DNA from: an uncultured Bacteroidales bacterium
GTDB lineage: Bacteria; Bacteroidota; Bacteroidia; Bacteroidales; UBA932
NCBI GenBank assembly: GCA_910585445.1
Contig: CAJUEK010000007.1
Location: 17,163-81,162, forward strand
Length of the DNA: 64,000 nt
Direction of reading: 5' to 3'
A program made the position numbers and the translations under genes. Each line of letters begins with the position of its first letter. Positions within the stretch are counted from its first letter, which is position 1. The notes beneath the pieces were generated by a model that worked only from the letters and a program-made list of their open reading frames with translations, ran no database searches and was not told the DNA's origin. Below are positions 60,671 through 64,000 of the stretch, one piece after another.

Positions 60671-62449
60671 CTACCCGTAGATAGGGCCGAAAGCAGCGCA
60701 TGCCCTGTAGTCCGCCCCCTCCGGCTCCATGCCGAATGCATCCCACGCGGACGGGCGGAAGATTTTTTCTTCCGGAACATTATGCATGCATACGGGAATT
60801 CTGAGCATCGAGGCGAGTGTAATCATGTCCGCTCCTATATGTCCGCAGCTGATGGCGCCATGGTTGGCTCCCCACCTGTTCATAACTGCATATACATCCC
60901 GGAAAGCCCCATGACCGGTAAGACGCGGGGCGAAGAAAGTAGAAGGCCAGGTCGGGTCTGTCCTCTTCGTGATGATTTCAAAGGCTTCAGGGTCAATGTC
61001 AACCGTCCACCCCTCGGCAATCTGCAGAACCGGACCGAGTCCCTTTACGAGATTTATGCGGCTCATCGTGACTGGCATGCCTCCCTTCGTAAGAAACTGG
61101 CTGGAGAAGCCGCCTCCGCGCATATACTCCCGTGAAGCGGGATACCATGTCGTATTGTCAAGGCAAGACTTGACATCTTCTTCCGTAATGTCACGGAAAT
61201 GCTTCATTACCGGATTACCGTCCCGGCCTGTCATCCGGCCTGTAGCATCAAGAGCAGTGGAGCCGGAATTGATGAGGTAAATGAAGCCGTTTTCAGCAGG
61301 TCCCTCCAGAGCCTTGCCGGTTATGCGCGCATAGGACCGGGCTGTCCAGCATGTCCTTATGTCAGAAAACATCTGCGGAAGTCCGGTCAGAAGATGCTGC
61401 AGGAGCATTGTCACGCCATTGAGCGTATCATTTTCAGTGGCAAACACCAAAGGCTCGCGTATTCCGTTCCAGTCGAAAGAAGAATTGAGAATGGCCTCAG
61501 AAAAATCACCGTCTGGCATGAAATCAGTCCATTGCCTCTGTCCCTGGAACCCTCCAGCTATGGCATTGTGCCCAAGGGCCTCTTCCCCGAATCCCATGTC
61601 CGCAAGACGGCTGTTGCCTTGCATCAGGTCACGGAAAATCATTGTCATCTTGGTCACATATTCCCACACTCCATCCAACTCCTCACGGCTCATCCGCAAA
61701 TGCTGCGGATTCAGGTCCTCTCCCTCGTGCGTCATGCAATTCTTCCGGACCCACCTCATGGCACGTCTGTATTCTTCAGGGTCATATATACCCAGCCTTA
61801 CGCGCCTTTCTATCTCAGAGCAATCCACATATTCATTCCTCATTCCGAGGTAATCCTGAAAAAAGTCAGGGTCAGGGATAGATCCGCCGATTCCCATTGA
61901 CACCGAGCCTATTGAAAGATAGGACTTGCCCTTCATCTGCATCACGCACAGGGCAGCTCTGCCGAATCCCAGAAGCTTCTCCCTCACGTCATCCGGTATC
62001 TCCATGTCATCCGCATCCCTCACATCGCGTCCGTAAATCCCGAACGCAGGCAAGCCCTTCTGGTTGTGGACAGCCAAGGCACATGCAAGATATACTGCTC
62101 CGGGGCGCTCGGTACCGTTAAAACCCCATATGGCCTTAGGTATGAGAGGGTCCATGTCAATTGTCTCCGCCCCATAGCACCAGCAAGGGGTGACAGAAAC
62201 AACGGCGCCGACATTCTGAGAGCGGAATTTTTCAGCAGCCAAGGCAGCCTCCGCCACCCCGCCTATAGTAGTGTCAGCTATTACGCACTGCGCGGGAGAG
62301 CCGTCACTGTAACGCAGCTCAGCAGAATATAATTCCGCCAGTTTTTCCGCCATTGCCATCGTCATCCCCTCCAGAGACTCACGGATTCCTCCGCGCCGGC
62401 CGTCTATGACGGGACGGATTCCGATTTTAGGATAATTCTTAGATTCCAT
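60671..62449 (-). CDS. fucI: L-fucose isomerase
   Basis: A 592-residue Mn-dependent ketol isomerase, full length for the family. KIGIRPVIDGRRGGIRESLE is the conserved N-terminus; TPCWCYGAETIDM, WGFNGTERPGAVYLA, VFATENDTLNGVTMLLQHLL (metal Asp) and WGANHGAISCGHIGADM (metal His) follow. It converts L-fucose to L-fuculose and, as known for the family, D-arabinose to D-ribulose. It is the first gene of the nine-gene operon and has an operator-like palindrome 7 bp before its ATG. Confidence 0.95.
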   Translation of the reverse strand: MESKNYPKIGIRPVIDGRRGGIRESLEGMTMAMAEKLAELYSAELRYSDGSPAQCVIADTTIGGVAEAALAAEKFRSQNVGAVVSVTPCWCYGAETIDMDPLIPKAIWGFNGTERPGAVYLACALAVHNQKGLPAFGIYGRDVRDADDMEIPDDVREKLLGFGRAALCVMQMKGKSYLSIGSVSMGIGGSIPDPDFFQDYLGMRNEYVDCSEIERRVRLGIYDPEEYRRAMRWVRKNCMTHEGEDLNPQHLRMSREELDGVWEYVTKMTMIFRDLMQGNSRLADMGFGEEALGHNAIAGGFQGQRQWTDFMPDGDFSEAILNSSFDWNGIREPLVFATENDTLNGVTMLLQHLLTGLPQMFSDIRTCWTARSYARITGKALEGPAENGFIYLINSGSTALDATGRMTGRDGNPVMKHFRDITEEDVKSCLDNTTWYPASREYMRGGGFSSQFLTKGGMPVTMSRINLVKGLGPVLQIAEGWTVDIDPEAFEIITKRTDPTWPSTFFAPRLTGHGAFRDVYAVMNRWGANHGAISCGHIGADMITLASMLRIPVCMHNVPEEKIFRPSAWDAFGMEPEGADYRACAAFGPIYG

Positions 62450-62455
62450 TATTAG

Positions 62456-62469
62456 TTATATCGTTATAA
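62456..62469. promoter_or_regulatory. Putative LacI-family operator at fucI
   Basis: TTATATCGTTATAA is a near-perfect palindrome with the central CG typical of LacI-family operators (one mismatched pair). The half CGTTATAA is identical to the half found in the promoter of the lacI-type gene. It lies 7 bp upstream of the fucI start codon. A core promoter for fucI was not found with confidence. Confidence 0.6.
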
Positions 62470-62565
62470 TTATATGGTCAAAAAAAATCGGCCTTTCCTT
62501 TCAAAGCGGCATTTGTCAGGGCTGTCCTGCATATATACAGCTTCTGAACGGCAGAACACGATTCC

Positions 62566-63591
62566 TTATATTCTGCTCCGAAAAGTTCCGGCCTCTATAA
62601 TCTGCGGTTCAAGCACAATCCTGGTTCGATTCATCACCTTCCCGGCGATAAGTTCGGATATGCTTTTCATGGACTCCGCCGCAAAACTCTTGGCCGGCTG
62701 GTCCACGTACACAAGTTCAACATCAAAAATGTCAAAGGCATCATTCCTGTCAAAACAGGCCACTTCAAAATCCTCCGGTATGCTGTAACCGTTTCTCACA
62801 ATTGCAGACATTCCCTGCACGGCAAGGGTATTGGTAGCAAACAGGAAAGCATCCGCGCCCCTTTCCACAGCCATCTTCACAATGGAGTCCACATGGGCGT
62901 CAGTATCATGGTGAGGCAGCCTGCCGATAATTATCTCATCAGCCAATCCTGCTTCCTGCATCGCAAGACGATAGCCATCCTCACGTTCCCTTATATTCGT
63001 CAGGGACATGGTATATGACAGCATCTCGATTTTCCTGCAACCTTTTGCAATAAGCCTGTAAGTGAGTTCATATGCAGTCCTGGCATTATTGAGGACAACT
63101 GAGTGCCCCGGATATCCTGATGTCTCACGGTCAATGAGAACCAAAGGTATGTTCCTGGCAATTATGCTGTCTATTATCTCGTCCGACCCCTCGCACGGAA
63201 CTATTATAAGCCCGTCAACTCCCCTGCTTATGAACACGTCAACAAGCTTACCAAGCTTTTCCGAACTTTCATCCGTACTTCCGAACATGATTGAACATCC
63301 GCACTGCCAAGACTCATCTTCAATATATCTTGCAATCTCGGAGAAAAAAGGGTTCGAGATATCAGAGAAAATGACACCTATGGTGCCTGACTTTCCGTAT
63401 TTGAGACTGCGCGCAGTGATGTTCGGCTGATAGTCAAGCTCTTTTGCGACTCTCAGTATATGAGCTGTCGTTTCTTTGTTGACGCGATACGCGGTCTTGC
63501 CTCCCCTGAGATTAGTCATGACAAATGACACCAGAGCCGTAGAAACTCCGGCCTCCCTGGCTATGTCCTTTATTGTCACCTTAGTCTTCAT
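62566..63591 (-). CDS. LacI/GalR-family transcriptional regulator
   Basis: A 341-residue repressor. The start MKTKVTIKDIAREAGVSTAL gives the standard N-terminal helix-turn-helix; the track upstream would need a TTG. The hinge helix region is YQPNITARSLKYGKSGTIGV, followed by the periplasmic-binding-like domain with VIFSDISNPFFSEIARYIED, GVDGLIIVPCEGSDE and FDIFDVELVYVDQPAKSFA. It probably senses a sugar or sugar phosphate of the adjacent operon. It is transcribed in the same direction as fucI and separated by 116 bp with a run of eight T residues that could end its message. Confidence 0.93.
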   Translation of the reverse strand: MKTKVTIKDIAREAGVSTALVSFVMTNLRGGKTAYRVNKETTAHILRVAKELDYQPNITARSLKYGKSGTIGVIFSDISNPFFSEIARYIEDESWQCGCSIMFGSTDESSEKLGKLVDVFISRGVDGLIIVPCEGSDEIIDSIIARNIPLVLIDRETSGYPGHSVVLNNARTAYELTYRLIAKGCRKIEMLSYTMSLTNIREREDGYRLAMQEAGLADEIIIGRLPHHDTDAHVDSIVKMAVERGADAFLFATNTLAVQGMSAIVRNGYSIPEDFEVACFDRNDAFDIFDVELVYVDQPAKSFAAESMKSISELIAGKVMNRTRIVLEPQIIEAGTFRSRI

Positions 63592-63638
63592 TTCAAGCAA
63601 AACTTAGTTTCATTCCATAGTCACGACTACTTCCGCCA

Positions 63639-63670
63639 CAAATGTATAATAACGTTATAACAAATCCAAA
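63639..63670 (-). promoter_or_regulatory. Promoter of the lacI-type gene with embedded operator
   Basis: TTTG (63667-63670), exactly 20-bp spacer, TACATTTG (63639-63646) on the minus strand. The perfect palindrome ATAACGTTAT (63649-63658) sits inside the spacer, so repressor binding would block the promoter: autoregulation. Confidence 0.75.
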
Positions 63671-63823
63671 TTTTTCTTTCATTTTTTGTCTCCGGATGCT
63701 TCCCTCAAAAGCCCAACTTCGCACATTACCTTAATAATCAATAATTTGCAGAATACAACTCCCACCACAATCAGGGCACCAATTTTAGAAACACATTAAT
63801 AACAAACCTATTGCACGGCACAA

Positions 63824-63944
63824 GGTCCCAAACAGAGCATATCTCTACACATTGGGAACCGCGCATTTACACAAAACACTATCTACCAATACAGTAGCAC
63901 AATACAAGGTTCCGAACAGAACACATATCAGCACGTTGGGAACC
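63824..63944. repeat. Two hairpin repeats of the same family as 2199-2906
   Basis: GGTCCCAAAC (63824)...ATTGGGAACC (63851-63860) and GGTTCCGAAC (63908)...GTTGGGAACC (63935-63944). Left arms are again exactly 84 bp apart and the linker begins CGCGCATTTAC, like the odd-unit linker GAGCATTTCAG of the left array. Sequence is more diverged than within the left array. The 409-bp stretch 63592-64000 has no gene; it holds the lacI promoter, these repeats and a possible insertion-sequence end. Confidence 0.8.
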
Positions 63945-63951
63945 GCTGTCT

Positions 63952-64000
63952 TGTCCTGAAATAGGTTTACCGATAATTGAACAATAAGTTGTTAGGACTT
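63952..64000. mobile_element. Possible terminus of an insertion sequence, cut by the window edge
   Basis: The last bases begin TGTCCTGAAATAGGTTTACC. I associate this kind of end with IS3-like elements in Bacteroidota, from memory only. GTCCT near its start is complementary to AGGAC near 63994-63998. No transposase is inside the window. Confidence 0.25.

Overview
The window reads as a chromosomal segment of a Bacteroidota (probably Bacteroidales) genome. The sequence support is: promoters of the phylum-specific form TTTG-N19/20-TAnnTTTG (initiator tRNA, wbp operon, purE, lacI), a SusC/SusD pair with a BACON-domain surface lipoprotein, an Rnf complex in the order B-C-D-G-E-A, AraB-type and FucI sugar enzymes, and a tRNA gene without an encoded CCA end. 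No species is named because nothing here is decisive at that level.

Layout. 1-1150: the 5' part of a tyrosine integrase that runs off the left edge, facing the 3' end of an initiator tRNA-fMet gene. 1151-3000: a REP-associated-type HUH transposase (RAYT) followed by nine hairpins at a strict ~84-bp period; two more hairpins with the same 84-bp spacing lie at the far right edge (63824-63944). 3147-19618: purine genes purH, purM, purF, purL and purE, all on the minus strand, interrupted by a six-gene surface-polysaccharide operon (WbpB/E/D/A-like enzymes for UDP-GlcNAc3NAcA, a Wzx flippase and one GT4 glycosyltransferase) and by a BASS-family transporter. 19766-28858: a small TPR protein, rnfAEGDCB, an RseC-like protein, a DUF3108 protein, dnaB and a coiled-coil zinc-ribbon protein, tightly packed on the minus strand. 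28864-31922: Nif3-like protein, MerR regulator and two tandem M23 peptidases.

32052-40201 is a plus-strand run: alaS, an in-frame fusion of an LptF/LptG-type permease with methionyl-tRNA formyltransferase, thiamine pyrophosphokinase, ilvA and ilvE. 40386-42612 holds lptF and tgt on the minus strand, 42840-44114 a nucleoside-type MFS permease, and 44426-45223 an S1/P1 nuclease.

45375-63591 is a polysaccharide/monosaccharide utilisation locus transcribed as one long minus-strand operon: fucI, susC, susD, a BACON lipoprotein, a SUMF1-sialidase chimera, a metallophosphoesterase, an HpcH/HpaI aldolase, a sodium:solute symporter and an FGGY kinase. It is preceded by a LacI-family regulator with a palindromic operator sitting exactly in the spacer of its own promoter and a related site just upstream of fucI.

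The most unusual items are the RAYT with its 84-bp palindrome array, the LptG-Fmt fusion, the SUMF1-sialidase fusion, the terminator-like hairpins in the purH and purE-purL leaders, and a 75-residue TPR protein coupled to rnfA. All functions are read from sequence motifs by eye; no database search was run.
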